Counted from the first letter of the stretch, positions 44,614 through 52,812 are shown. The stretch: DNA of 64,000 nt from Cupriavidus taiwanensis LMG 19424 (GCF_000069785.1 NC_010530.1:1544001-1608000); one strand, 5' to 3'. Numbers and translations: made by a program. Notes: generated by a model from the sequence alone, not told the origin.

Positions 44614-45816
44614 GTGTCCCCGCTCCTGTTCTCGCATTTCACCGCCACCAGCTGCCTCGGCGCCGGCATCGACGCCACGCTGGCCGCGCTGCGCGCGCAG
44701 CGCGGCGGCCTGGCGCCGTGCCAGTTCGGCGATGTCGCCCTCGATACCTTCGTCGGCGAAGTTGACGGCCTCGACGCCGTCACGCTGCCAGCCGGGCTGT
44801 CAGAGTTCGACTGCCGCAACAACCGGCTGGCGCAGCTGGCCCTGGAGCAGGACGGCTTTGCCGCACGGGTACGCGAGGCGGCGGCGCGCTACGGCGCCCA
44901 CCGCATCGGTGTCTTTCTCGGCACCAGCACCGCGGGCGTGCTGCAGACGGAACTGGGCTATCGCCAGCGCGATCCGGCCAGCGGCGCGCTGCCGCCGGAC
45001 TTCCACTATGGCGGCACGCACAACCCCTATTCGCTGCCGGCGTTCCTGCGGCAGCAGCTGGGCCTGTCAGGGCCGGCCGCGGCGGTATCGTCGGCGTGTT
45101 CGTCGGGGGCCAAGGTGTTCAGCTCGGCCCGGCGCATGCTGGAGGCCGGGCTGATCGACGCGGCCGTGGTGGGTGGCGTGGATTCGCTGTGCCACACCAC
45201 GCTGTACGGCTTCAATGCGCTGGAGTTGTTGTCGCGGCAGCCGTGCCGGCCCTACGACGTGGCGCGCAACGGCATCTCGATCGGCGAAGGCGCGGCGTTC
45301 GGCCTGCTCGAACGCGTGACCGGCCCGGTGGCGGACGATGCCATCCTGCTCGCGGGCATCGGCGAATCGAGCGACGCGCACCATATGTCGACGCCGCACC
45401 CGCAAGGGCTGGGGGCGCGCATGGCGATGGCGCAGGCACTGGCCGGCGCTGGCATCGCGCCGGCGCAGGTCGGCTACGTCAACCTGCACGGCACCGCCAC
45501 GCGCAGCAACGACGCTGCCGAAGCCCTGGCCATGGCGGCGGTGCTGCCCGGCACGCCGTGCAGCTCGACCAAGGGCGCCACCGGCCATGCGCTCGGCGCG
45601 GCCGGCGCGCTCGAGGCGGTGATCTGCGCGCTGGCGCTGCGCCATGGCCTGGTGCCGGCCGGCATCAACACCGCGCAGGTCGACCCCGCGCTCGACGTGA
45701 ACTACCAGCTCGCCAACCGGGACACGCCCTTGCGCTACGCCATGAGCAATGCGTTCGGCTTCGGCGGATCCAACTGCAGCCTGCTGTTCGCCCGTGCGGA
45801 CGCGGTTGCTCACTGA
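44614..45816 (+). CDS. Beta-ketoacyl-ACP synthase (KAS II type) of the locus
   Basis: A 400-residue ketosynthase. The catalytic triad is complete: Cys in AAVSSACSSGAKVF (about C162), His in YVNLHGTATRSND and His in STKGATGHALGAAG. The start is taken as the GTG at 44614 (SPLLFSHFTATSCLGAG), because the only ATG in frame (44458) lies inside the deacetylase gene and adds a charged, unlike-family N terminus. No clear Shine-Dalgarno is seen, so the start is uncertain. It extends the aryl or acyl starter with malonyl-ACP units together with the chain length factor encoded next. Confidence 0.9.
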   Translation: MSPLLFSHFTATSCLGAGIDATLAALRAQRGGLAPCQFGDVALDTFVGEVDGLDAVTLPAGLSEFDCRNNRLAQLALEQDGFAARVREAAARYGAHRIGVFLGTSTAGVLQTELGYRQRDPASGALPPDFHYGGTHNPYSLPAFLRQQLGLSGPAAAVSSACSSGAKVFSSARRMLEAGLIDAAVVGGVDSLCHTTLYGFNALELLSRQPCRPYDVARNGISIGEGAAFGLLERVTGPVADDAILLAGIGESSDAHHMSTPHPQGLGARMAMAQALAGAGIAPAQVGYVNLHGTATRSNDAAEALAMAAVLPGTPCSSTKGATGHALGAAGALEAVICALALRHGLVPAGINTAQVDPALDVNYQLANRDTPLRYAMSNAFGFGGSNCSLLFARADAVAH

Positions 45817-45825
45817 GCCAGCGCC

Positions 45826-46638
45826 ATGTCGCAGCCCGTTTATATCGAAAGCATCGGCCTGCTCGGCCCTGGCCTGACCGGCTGGCAGCAAGCCAGCGCC
45901 GTGCTCGCGGGGCGCACGCCCCACGCGCACGCGGCCACCGAGCTGCCGCTGCCCGCCGGCCTGCCGCCGGCCGAGCGACGCCGCACCGGCCCGACCGTCC
46001 GGCTGGCGCTGGGCGTGGGCCAGCAGGCGGTGGCAGCGAGTGGCCGCGATGCCGCGACGCTGCCGACGATCTTTACCTCATCCAGCAGCGATGGCCATAA
46101 CTTCCATGCCATCTGCGAAGCGATGGCGCAGCCCGAGCCGCTGATGTCGCCCACGCGCTTCCACAACTCGGTGCACAACGCGACCGCCGGCTACTGGTCG
46201 ATCGCCGCCGGCGCGATGCGCGCCTCGAACGTGCTGTGCGCGATGGACGGCAGCTTTGGCGCGGGGCTGCTGGAAGGCACGCTGCAGGTGGCCGCCGACG
46301 ACGAGCCCTGCCTGCTGATCGCCTATGACACCGGCTATCCGGAGCCGCTGCATAGTTGTCGGCCGATTCCCGATCCGTTTGGCGTGGCCCTGCTGCTGAC
46401 GCCGCAACCGAGCGCGCGCGCGCTGGCGCGCATCGCCGTGACGCTGACGCAGGCGCCAGCCAGCACGATGCCAGACGCCGCGCTGGAAGCGCTGCGCAAG
46501 TCGGCCCCGGCCGCGCGCGTGCTGCCGCTGCTGGCGGCCATCGCCCGCGGCGAGACCGGCACGGTGGTACTGGATTATCTGGACACGCTGAGGATCGAAG
46601 CCGACGTGGCCAGCCTGGGCAGCCACGCGCATGCCTGA
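45826..46638 (+). CDS. Ketosynthase-like chain length factor
   Basis: A 270-residue, shortened KAS-like protein. The segment corresponding to the catalytic Cys reads NATAGYWSIAAGAMRASNVL with no Cys, and the C-terminal half of the thiolase fold is reduced. This matches the beta-ketoacyl synthase chain length factor family (ApeC-like), which forms a heterodimer with the active KS and sets chain length. It follows the KS gene by 10 bases and overlaps the dehydratase gene by 8. The call rests on family resemblance, length and position. Confidence 0.86.
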   Translation: MSQPVYIESIGLLGPGLTGWQQASAVLAGRTPHAHAATELPLPAGLPPAERRRTGPTVRLALGVGQQAVAASGRDAATLPTIFTSSSSDGHNFHAICEAMAQPEPLMSPTRFHNSVHNATAGYWSIAAGAMRASNVLCAMDGSFGAGLLEGTLQVAADDEPCLLIAYDTGYPEPLHSCRPIPDPFGVALLLTPQPSARALARIAVTLTQAPASTMPDAALEALRKSAPAARVLPLLAAIARGETGTVVLDYLDTLRIEADVASLGSHAHA

Positions 46639-47110
46639 ACAGATCAGGGACCGCGCCTGGATCGCGGCGCGCATTCCGCATCAAGGCAGCATGTGCCTGC
46701 TCGACGCGGTGGTGGCATGGGATGCGGCATCGGTGCGCTGCACGGCAACCAGCCATACGCACGCGGATAACCCCTTGCGCGCGCAGGGCCGGCTGGCAGC
46801 GGTGTGCGGTATCGAATATGCCGCGCAGGCCATGGCCGTGCATGGCGCCCTGCTGGCCGAGGCCGAGCCGGAATGCGGCGCGCCGCAGCGCCCGCGCACG
46901 GGCTACCTTGCCAGCGTGCGCAAGCTGGTGGTGCAGGCAGAGCGGCTCGACGATATCGCGGCGCCGCTGGAGGTCGCGGCCGAGCGCCTCAGCGGGGAAG
47001 GCGCCACCGTGCTCTACGCTTTTGTTGTCAGCGCCGCCGGGCGTACGCTGCTGTCGGGCCGCGCGGCGGTCATCCTCGATGCCGCCGCGCTTGGGGATGA
47101 CGCCGGCTGA
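46631..47110 (+). CDS. ApeP-like hotdog 3-hydroxyacyl-ACP dehydratase
   Basis: A 159-residue hotdog-fold protein. The family start RIPHQGSMCLLDAVVAWDAASVRC and the central helix GIEYAAQAMAVHGALLA carry the catalytic His and Glu/Gln positions seen in ApeP/FabZ-like dehydratases of aryl polyene systems. With the dehydratase fused to the ligase, the locus has two dehydratases, as in E. coli ape. It is the last gene before the converging fumarylacetoacetase gene. No 3-ketoacyl reductase gene follows, although loci of this type normally have one in this position. Confidence 0.84.
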   Translation: MPEQIRDRAWIAARIPHQGSMCLLDAVVAWDAASVRCTATSHTHADNPLRAQGRLAAVCGIEYAAQAMAVHGALLAEAEPECGAPQRPRTGYLASVRKLVVQAERLDDIAAPLEVAAERLSGEGATVLYAFVVSAAGRTLLSGRAAVILDAAALGDDAG

Positions 47111-47134
47111 AGCGCCCCGGCCAGCGCCCTGGCT

Positions 47135-48397
47135 TCAACGCGCCGGCAGGATCTTGCCCGACACCGTACCGAAGCCGACGCGATAGCCATCGCCCTGGCA
47201 GTAACCGGTCATGATTACCGCATCGCCATCCTGCAGGAAGCTACGCTGGCTGCCATCGGCCAGGGTCAGCGGCTCGGCGCCGTTGCGGGTGAGTTCGAGC
47301 AGGCTGCCGTAAGAGTCCGGCGTGGTGCCGCTGATCGTGCCCGAGCCCATCAGGTCACCCACGCGCACGTTGCAGCCCGACACCGTGTGGTGCGCCAGCT
47401 GCTGTGCCATGGTCCAGTACATCGCCTTGAAGTTGGTGCGGCAGATGGTGCTGGGGGCGGCTGCGCCTTCGGGCTGCAGCGCGACTTCCAGCGCGATGTC
47501 ATAGGCGTTCTGGCCCTGTTGCTGCAGGTAAGGCAGCGGCTCGGGCGATTGCGCGGGATTGTCGCGGCGGAACGGCTCCAGCGCTTCCATGGTGACCACC
47601 CACGGCGAGATCGAGGTACCGAAGCCCTTGCTGTTGAACGGCCCCAGCGGCACGTATTCCCATTGCTGGATATCGCGCGCGCTCCAGTCATTGAGCAGCA
47701 CCATGCCGAACATATGCGCCGGCGCGTCGGCGGTGCTGACGGGCTCGCCCAGGGCCGAGGGCTTGCCGACGATAAAGCCCATCTCCAGCTCGAAATCCAG
47801 CTTGCGGCAGGCGCTGAAGACCGGGCGCGCCTCGTTCGGCAGCTTGATCTGGCCGTTGGGGCGATGCAGCGGCGTGCCGCTCACCACCACCGAGCTGGCG
47901 CGGCCGTTGTAGCCGATGGGGATTTCCAGCCAGTTCGGCAGCAGCGCATTGTCCGGATCGCGGAACATGCGGCCGACGTTGGTGGCGTGCTCCTTCGACG
48001 AATAGAAATCGGTGTAGCCCGGGATCTCGACCGGCAGGTGCAGGGTCGCGGCCGACATCGGCACCAGCGCCCGGTCGCGCAAGGCGGCATTGTCGCGCAA
48101 CGCGGCGTCCGCACCCGACAGCAGTGCCGTCAGGCGCCGGCGCGTTTCGCTCCAGACTGGCTGGCCCAGCGCGATAAAGCGGTTCAGGCTGGCCGCGGCG
48201 AAGGTGCCCCTGGCCGCTTCAGGCAGCAGGCCAGCCTGGTCGAGCGCGGCGAGATCCACGATCTGGTCGCCGATGGCGACACCGACACGGGGCGTCTGGC
48301 CTTGAGTGGAAAACACGCCGTAGGGCAGGTTTTGCAACGAAAAATGGGTGTTGCCGTCGTTGGCGCTGTCGATCCAGCTGGCTTGGGGGGCGGTCAT
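47135..48397 (-). CDS. fahA: Fumarylacetoacetase
   Basis: A 420-residue FAH-family hydrolase, full length. It has the N-terminal SH3-like domain (THFSLQNLPYGVFS), the FAH substrate and metal residues in YTDFYSSKEHATNVGRMFRD and FELEMGFIVGKPSALG, and the Lys/Thr/Glu active-site region (NDWSARDIQQWEYVPLGPFNSKGFGTSISPW). It splits fumarylacetoacetate to fumarate and acetoacetate, the last step of phenylalanine/tyrosine breakdown through homogentisate. It is downstream of hmgA with a 133-bp gap, probably the same operon. No maleylacetoacetate isomerase gene is adjacent. Confidence 0.96.
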   Translation of the reverse strand: MTAPQASWIDSANDGNTHFSLQNLPYGVFSTQGQTPRVGVAIGDQIVDLAALDQAGLLPEAARGTFAAASLNRFIALGQPVWSETRRRLTALLSGADAALRDNAALRDRALVPMSAATLHLPVEIPGYTDFYSSKEHATNVGRMFRDPDNALLPNWLEIPIGYNGRASSVVVSGTPLHRPNGQIKLPNEARPVFSACRKLDFELEMGFIVGKPSALGEPVSTADAPAHMFGMVLLNDWSARDIQQWEYVPLGPFNSKGFGTSISPWVVTMEALEPFRRDNPAQSPEPLPYLQQQGQNAYDIALEVALQPEGAAAPSTICRTNFKAMYWTMAQQLAHHTVSGCNVRVGDLMGSGTISGTTPDSYGSLLELTRNGAEPLTLADGSQRSFLQDGDAVIMTGYCQGDGYRVGFGTVSGKILPAR

Positions 48398-48479
48398 CGG
48401 GATACTCCGGAAATTTTGGTGGCACTGGTCGCGTGCGATGACGCGTCATGCTTGCTGAGCGGCTGCCCTCCCCCGGCCA

Positions 48480-48499
48480 CTCTCCCGCGAGCGGGAGAG
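48480..48499. repeat. Perfect hairpin, possible dispersed repeat
   Basis: CTCTCCCGC-GA-GCGGGAGAG is a perfect 9-bp stem in the hmgA-fahA gap. A related but imperfect hairpin is at 22291. It could be a REP-like element or a processing site between the two genes. Confidence 0.6.
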
Positions 48500-48530
48500 C
48501 GGAGAAACCGGGCGGGCCAGGCGCCCGCGA

Positions 48531-49850
48531 TTAGCGGGTGTTCGGGTTGAAATGCTTCTTCAGTCCCTGCCAGCAGGTGTAGTACTCCTGCTGCAGCGAC
48601 GCCGACTGCGCGGCGTACGGCGTTGGCCGGATCACGCCCGGCGTTTCGAACATGAACGCCATGGTGTTTTCGATATGGTGCGGCGTCGAGGTGTCGGCGA
48701 CGCTGGCCTTCTCGAAGGTCTCCGCATCCGGGCCGTGGCCGCTCATGCAGTTGTGCAGGCTGGCGCCGCCGGGCGCGAAGCCTTCGGCCTTGGCGTCATA
48801 GACGCCCGAGATCAGGCCCATGAACTCGCTGGCGATATTGCGGTGGAACCAGGGCGGGCGGAACGAGTCCTGCATGGCCAGCCAGCGCGGCCCGAAGATA
48901 ACGAAGTCGATGGTGTCGACGCCCGGCGTATCCGACGGCGACTGCAGCACCAGGAAGATCGACGGGTCAGGATGGTCGTAGCTGATCGAGCCGATGGTGT
49001 TGAAGCGGCGCAGGTCGTACTTGTACGGCGCGTAGTTGCCATGCCAGGCCACCACGTCGAGCGGCGAGTGGCCGATGTCGGCGCGCCACAAGTTGCCCTG
49101 GAACTTGGCGACCAGTTCGAATGCACCTTCGCGGTCTTCGTAGCTTGCCACCGGGGTCAGGAAATCACGCGGGTTGGCCAGCCCGTTCGAGCCGATCACG
49201 CCCAGGTCCGGCAGCCGGAACAGCGCGCCGTAGTTCTCGCAGATATAGCCGCGCGCCTCGCCATCGGGCAACTCCACGCGGAAGCGCACGCCGCGCGGGA
49301 TCACCACGATCTCGTGCGGCTCGACAGCCAGGCGGCCCAGCTCGGTCACCATCAGCAACCGGCCCTGCTGCGGCACGATCAGCATCTCGCCGTCGGCGTT
49401 GTAGAAAAAGCGGTCCTGCATCGACCGGTTGGCCAGGTACAGGTGGATGCCGCAGCCGGTCATCGCCTCCGGGCCGCCATTGCCGGCCATGGTGACGATG
49501 CCGTCGACAAAGTCGGTCGGCACGGATGGCATCGCCGGCGGGCTCCAGCGCATCTGGTTCGGCGACGGCGGCACCTGGTCGAAGCGGCTCAGGAAACGCG
49601 ACTGTTCGATCAGCGTGAACGGCTTGTGCATTGCCGCCGGGCGGATCCGGTACAGCCACGAGCGGCGGTTGTGCGCGCGCGGCGCCGTGAACGCCGTGCC
49701 CGACAACTGCTCGGCATACAGGCCATAGGGCGCGCGCTGGGGCGAGTTCTGACCCACCGGCAGCGCGCCGGGCAGTGCCTCGGTGGCGAATTCGTTGGCG
49801 AAGCCGGACATATAGCCGTGCTCGGCAAGCTGGGTATGCGTGAGGTCCAT
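48531..49850 (-). CDS. hmgA: Homogentisate 1,2-dioxygenase
   Basis: A 439-residue cupin dioxygenase, full length. It opens [42 protein letters not shown], the family hallmark, and near the C terminus has [23 protein letters not shown] and [12 protein letters not shown], which hold the Fe-binding His/Glu residues. It opens the aromatic ring of homogentisate to maleylacetoacetate. An in-frame ATG at 49901 would add 17 unlike-family residues; the ATG at 49848-49850 matches known starts. It leads the hmgA-fahA operon; the AT-rich dyad at 49911-49946 is a likely control site. Confidence 0.96.
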   Translation of the reverse strand: MDLTHTQLAEHGYMSGFANEFATEALPGALPVGQNSPQRAPYGLYAEQLSGTAFTAPRAHNRRSWLYRIRPAAMHKPFTLIEQSRFLSRFDQVPPSPNQMRWSPPAMPSVPTDFVDGIVTMAGNGGPEAMTGCGIHLYLANRSMQDRFFYNADGEMLIVPQQGRLLMVTELGRLAVEPHEIVVIPRGVRFRVELPDGEARGYICENYGALFRLPDLGVIGSNGLANPRDFLTPVASYEDREGAFELVAKFQGNLWRADIGHSPLDVVAWHGNYAPYKYDLRRFNTIGSISYDHPDPSIFLVLQSPSDTPGVDTIDFVIFGPRWLAMQDSFRPPWFHRNIASEFMGLISGVYDAKAEGFAPGGASLHNCMSGHGPDAETFEKASVADTSTPHHIENTMAFMFETPGVIRPTPYAAQSASLQQEYYTCWQGLKKHFNPNTR

Positions 49851-50279
49851 GGTGTTGTCTTGCGTCTCCGGGTGGGTCCACCAGCGCAGCGCTGGCCGCA
49901 CGGCGCGTGAATTACGTATTGTTGAATGAATTTACCATATCGTAATCATCGGGGCGTGGCGTGTCAAACCGCGGATGCGCGCGGGTAGCACGCGGCGCAC
50001 TTGCGGCTCTTGCAGTTGTAGGTGGCGAATCGGGAAATGGGCAGGATGCCGCTGACGGATGCACCAGGCGCGGCAGAAACACAGAAAAGCAGTAAGCGCC
50101 GGCTCAGGCAGTCAGGCCTGCGGCGTCGTGGCAGTCCATGGCCAGGACCGGGACCGGGTCAAGGGACAAAAGTGGCTCGGCGCGCGCCGGGAGGCACGCG
50201 CCGCTTGCTTAGGGTGGCCTGGAGGCCCGCTACCACGAACCAGCCCGCAAAGCATTGGGCTGGCCAGGCAGAAGGCGCA
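49851..50279. other. Intergenic region upstream of hmgA, 429 bp
   Basis: The hmgA-proximal 100 bases hold the AT-rich promoter region. The rest (about 49960-50279) is GC-rich with scattered short frames, none with a start signal or family likeness, and no dyad or RNA gene that I can see. It lies between two minus-strand genes, so it should also contain the end of the XRE regulator transcript. Confidence 0.4.
49911..49946. promoter_or_regulatory. AT-rich dyad in the hmgA promoter region
   Basis: ATTACG (49911-49916) and CGTAAT (49941-49946) form a perfect inverted repeat 24 bp apart inside an AT-rich patch of otherwise GC-rich DNA, 61-96 bases before hmgA. The spacing puts the arms about three turns apart, suiting a dimeric or tetrameric regulator such as an IclR or MarR protein. 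The regulator gene is not adjacent. Confidence 0.55.
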
Positions 50280-50663
50280 TCAGACCGGTTTGTGGCCCTC
50301 GCCGGTACCCGGGCCGAAACCGCCGCCGGATGCCGGTGTCGAGGCTGGTGCCGGCGCGCTGCCCGCGGGCTGGCCGGCCATCGAGGCAGCGGTCACGCCG
50401 CCGTTGCGGCTGGCTATGAAAGCGTTGACGTCGGCGGCGAGGTGCTGCGGCGCCAGCACGACTTCCAGGCCCAGCGCCTCGCAGGCCGCCAGGAAGGTCG
50501 ACATGCGGGGGTCGGCCTGGCCTGATTCCGCCCTGAGGTAGGCTTCCCGTGAAATGCCCGCCTTGCGGGCAACGTCCTCCTGCTTGAGCTTGCGCGCGCG
50601 GCGCAGCGCCCGCAATTGCCGGAACGGTTCGCTAGCGCCTCTCGGCACGGCTGTACTGTTCAT
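50280..50663 (-). CDS. XRE-family helix-turn-helix regulator
   Basis: A 127-residue protein. Residues 12-70 are a Cro/C1-type helix-turn-helix (FRQLRALRRARKLKQEDVARKAGISREAYLRAESGQADPRMSTFLAACEALGLEVVLAP) resembling HipB-type antitoxins. The C-terminal part is Ala/Gly/Pro-rich and disordered. TGGAGACC precedes the ATG. No hipA or other toxin gene is adjacent, so it stands alone. A spaced dyad at 50724-50758 in its upstream region could be its own operator. Confidence 0.83.
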   Translation of the reverse strand: MNSTAVPRGASEPFRQLRALRRARKLKQEDVARKAGISREAYLRAESGQADPRMSTFLAACEALGLEVVLAPQHLAADVNAFIASRNGGVTAASMAGQPAGSAPAPASTPASGGGFGPGTGEGHKPV

Positions 50664-50723
50664 GTCGGTCTCCAGTCACCAGTGAAAAAAAGTGCGCGGA
50701 CGTGCATTCGAGTATAGAGCACG

Positions 50724-50758
50724 CAAAGCGTTCCGTATGTAACCGCAGGAACACTTTG
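50724..50758. promoter_or_regulatory. Inverted repeat upstream of the XRE regulator
   Basis: CAAAGCGTTCC (50724-50734) and GGAACACTTTG (50748-50758) are complementary at 10 of 11 positions with a 13-bp spacer. It lies 61-95 bases before the XRE gene, in a 338-bp divergent gap that also holds the tetR promoter; I see no further gene in that gap. It is a candidate autoregulatory operator. Confidence 0.55.
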
Positions 50759-50973
50759 TGCAGATTTCTTGCTGGCCCGTCATCTTGCGCCGGCGTGTGC
50801 CGGCAGGCGTGCCTCCAGGCGGCGGGCAATGCACAACGCCTTCGCGCCGCCTTGTCAGTAACGGGCCCCCTCAATTTGCGTTGACGTCACATGCAGAGCT
50901 GTATGACGTTATGGCCTCGCGAACACAACAACGCAAGTCGGGGCAACTACCATGCATCCGGTTTCGTTGACAA

Positions 50974-50988
50974 ACCGACCGGTCGTGC
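50974..50988. promoter_or_regulatory. TetR operator, copy 1 (before tetR)
   Basis: ACCGACCGGTCGTGC contains the palindrome CGACCGGTCG and ends 13 bases before the tetR start. It matches the site at 51687-51701, in opposite orientation, at 14 of 15 positions. Confidence 0.78.
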
Positions 50989-51001
50989 TATTCTTCGCTC
51001 C

Positions 51002-51616
51002 ATGCAGAAAGGACACCTCACCCGCAAAGCCATCATCGAACAGGCCCTGGACGCCGCGGCCAAGGTCGGCTTCGAGCAGTTGTCGCTGGCGACGCTGGCG
51101 GCCGACACCAATATGTCCAAGAGCGGCCTGTATGCGCACTTCAAGTCGAAGGAGGTGCTGCAGCAGGCGGTGCTGGACCTGGCGGTGGAGCGTTTCGGCG
51201 ACATCGTGGTCCGGCCGGCGATGCGCCAGCCGCGCGGCCTGCCGCGCTTGCAAGCCTTGTTCGAAGGCTACCTGGAATGGCTGGGCGGCACGGTGACGCA
51301 GGGGCGATGCCTGTTTACGGCGCTGGGGCAGGAATACCGCGACCGGCCGGGTTCGATTCGCGACCTCGTGGTGCAGTCGCTGAAGGACTGGCACAGCACC
51401 ATTGCGCGCGTTGTCGGCGATGCCATCGAAGAAGGCCAGTTCGGGCCGCATGTCGACCCGCGCCAGTTTGCCTTCGAGCTCTCCGGCATCGGCATGGCGT
51501 TCCAGCAGTCGTTCAAGCTGCTGGGACGGCAGGACGCGGAAGCGATGGCACGGCACGCCTTTGCGGCATTGGTCGCGCGTGCCACCGCAGGTGCGACCCA
51601 CCCTGCCGGGTCATGA
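51002..51616 (+). CDS. TetR-family transcriptional regulator
   Basis: A 204-residue TetR/AcrR protein. The helix-turn-helix is TRKAIIEQALDAAAKVGFEQLSLATLAADTNMSKSGLYAHFKSKEVLQQAVLDL, near the N terminus, and the C-terminal ligand domain is a helical bundle (GGTVTQGRCLFTALGQEYRDRPG). The open frame extends upstream to 50891, but the ATG at 51002 gives the standard start and puts the operator at 50974-50988 in the promoter. It probably represses itself and the alpha/beta hydrolase operon that begins 166 bases downstream. The inducer is unknown. Confidence 0.9.
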   Translation: MQKGHLTRKAIIEQALDAAAKVGFEQLSLATLAADTNMSKSGLYAHFKSKEVLQQAVLDLAVERFGDIVVRPAMRQPRGLPRLQALFEGYLEWLGGTVTQGRCLFTALGQEYRDRPGSIRDLVVQSLKDWHSTIARVVGDAIEEGQFGPHVDPRQFAFELSGIGMAFQQSFKLLGRQDAEAMARHAFAALVARATAGATHPAGS

Positions 51617-51634
51617 CATCGGCGCCGGCGCTAC

Positions 51635-51674
51635 CCCGCCGGCGGGCAGCAAACCGCTCCGGCGGGCTTTTTTT
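51635..51674 (+). terminator. Rho-independent terminator after tetR
   Basis: CCCGCCGG (51635-51642) pairs with CCGGCGGG (51659-51666), followed by C and seven T's. It separates tetR from the hydrolase operon, so the second operator at 51687 serves a separate promoter. Confidence 0.85.
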
Positions 51675-51686
51675 GTACTGAAAAAA

Positions 51687-51701
51687 GCACGACTGGTCGG
51701 T
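51687..51701. promoter_or_regulatory. TetR operator, copy 2 (before the hydrolase operon)
   Basis: The reverse complement ACCGACCAGTCGTGC differs from copy 1 at a single position. It lies 81 bases before the hydrolase start, directly after the tetR terminator, so the same repressor should control the downstream operon. Confidence 0.75.
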
Positions 51702-51781
51702 CGTTAAGAAGCGCGAGACGCCTCCGGCCCGCCCGGTTCCGATGACGCCGCGCAATCCAGAATCCATTGGAGGTGCAGGTC

Positions 51782-52798
51782 GTGACGCAAGCAGTCTCTT
51801 CTCCTACCCCGGTTTCCCCTTCTCCCGCCGCCGCGGTGACGGCATCGCGCACCACCGATGCGTCGCCATCCGCCGGCACCGACGGCGCCTTCCGGCGCGT
51901 GCTGATGGGCTTGCAGCGCCTGCGCTGGCAAGCCGGCAGCATGGTGATGCCCGCAGCGACGGCACGCCGGCTCGAGCGCATCTGGTTCAGCCCGCCGCGC
52001 GCCGCCGCCACGTCCGCGGCACGGCACGCGCTCGACCGGGCGCGGGCCGACTGGGCCCTGGTCACCGGCCATGGCCCCAGCCGGCGCGTGCGGGTCTACC
52101 GCTGGGGCCATGCCGGCCCGGTGGTGCTGCTCGCCCACGGGTGGGGCGGCCATGCGGGCCAGTGGCATGCAGTGATCGATGGCCTGCTGGCAGCCGGCAT
52201 GCGTGTCGTCGCGTTCGATGCGCTTTCCCACGGCGCCTCCGATGCCGGCGCGCGCGGCGCCGCGCAGACCTCCGTGCTGGAAATGTCGCGCGCCTTGCTG
52301 GCGGCAGCGTGGCATGCCGGCCCGGTCCATGCCGTGGTGGGACATTCCCTGGGCGGCGCGGCGGTAGCCCTCGCATTGCGCGAGGGCCTGCCCGCAAGCG
52401 CCGCGGTGCTGCTGGGCGCGCCCGCCGACATGGGCGCGGCATGCGCGGCGCTGGCATGGCAACTTGGCGTGACGCCAGCCGTGCTGGGCCGCATGCAGCG
52501 CCACAGCGAGCGCTGGCTGGGCATGCCATGGTCCGCCTTCAATGTGCCGGACCTGGGCCGCGTCCGCCCGGTGCCGCCGACGCTGGTAATCCATGACCGC
52601 GACGACAAGGAAGTGCGCTGGGAAGATGGCGCGGCCATCGCCGGCGCCTGGCCGGGTGCACGGCTGGAGACCACCACCGGCCTCGGCCATCGCCGCATCC
52701 TGCGCGATCCTGCGGTGATCCAGCGCCTCGCCGATTTCGTACGGCCGCCATCCGGGCCGCGCCAGGTGCCGGTATCCGGCGGCCTGGCCGTGGCCTGA
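51782..52798 (+). CDS. Alpha/beta hydrolase
   Basis: A 338-residue hydrolase starting at a GTG (51782) preceded by GGAGGTGCAGGTC. An N-terminal low-complexity region of about 40 residues (Ser/Pro/Ala-rich) has no clear signal peptide. The alpha/beta core has oxyanion HGWGGHAGQW, the nucleophile elbow VVGHSLGGAAVAL (Ser), the acid Asp in VIHDRDDKEVRWEDG and the catalytic His in TTGLGHRRILRDP. Substrate unknown; the fold covers esterases, lipases and C-C hydrolases. It is under a TetR operator and followed 14 bases later by a DUF2917 gene. Confidence 0.88.
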   Translation: MTQAVSSPTPVSPSPAAAVTASRTTDASPSAGTDGAFRRVLMGLQRLRWQAGSMVMPAATARRLERIWFSPPRAAATSAARHALDRARADWALVTGHGPSRRVRVYRWGHAGPVVLLAHGWGGHAGQWHAVIDGLLAAGMRVVAFDALSHGASDAGARGAAQTSVLEMSRALLAAAWHAGPVHAVVGHSLGGAAVALALREGLPASAAVLLGAPADMGAACAALAWQLGVTPAVLGRMQRHSERWLGMPWSAFNVPDLGRVRPVPPTLVIHDRDDKEVRWEDGAAIAGAWPGARLETTTGLGHRRILRDPAVIQRLADFVRPPSGPRQVPVSGGLAVA

Positions 52799-52812
52799 AC
52801 CGGGAGACCATC

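Noticed and set aside
47108..47137. A compound hairpin (TGAAGC...GCTTCA with an inner GCCAG/CTGGC stem) between the converging dehydratase and fahA genes.
   Set aside because: The stems compete for the same bases and no T-tract follows. It may help termination, but I could not support it as a defined terminator.
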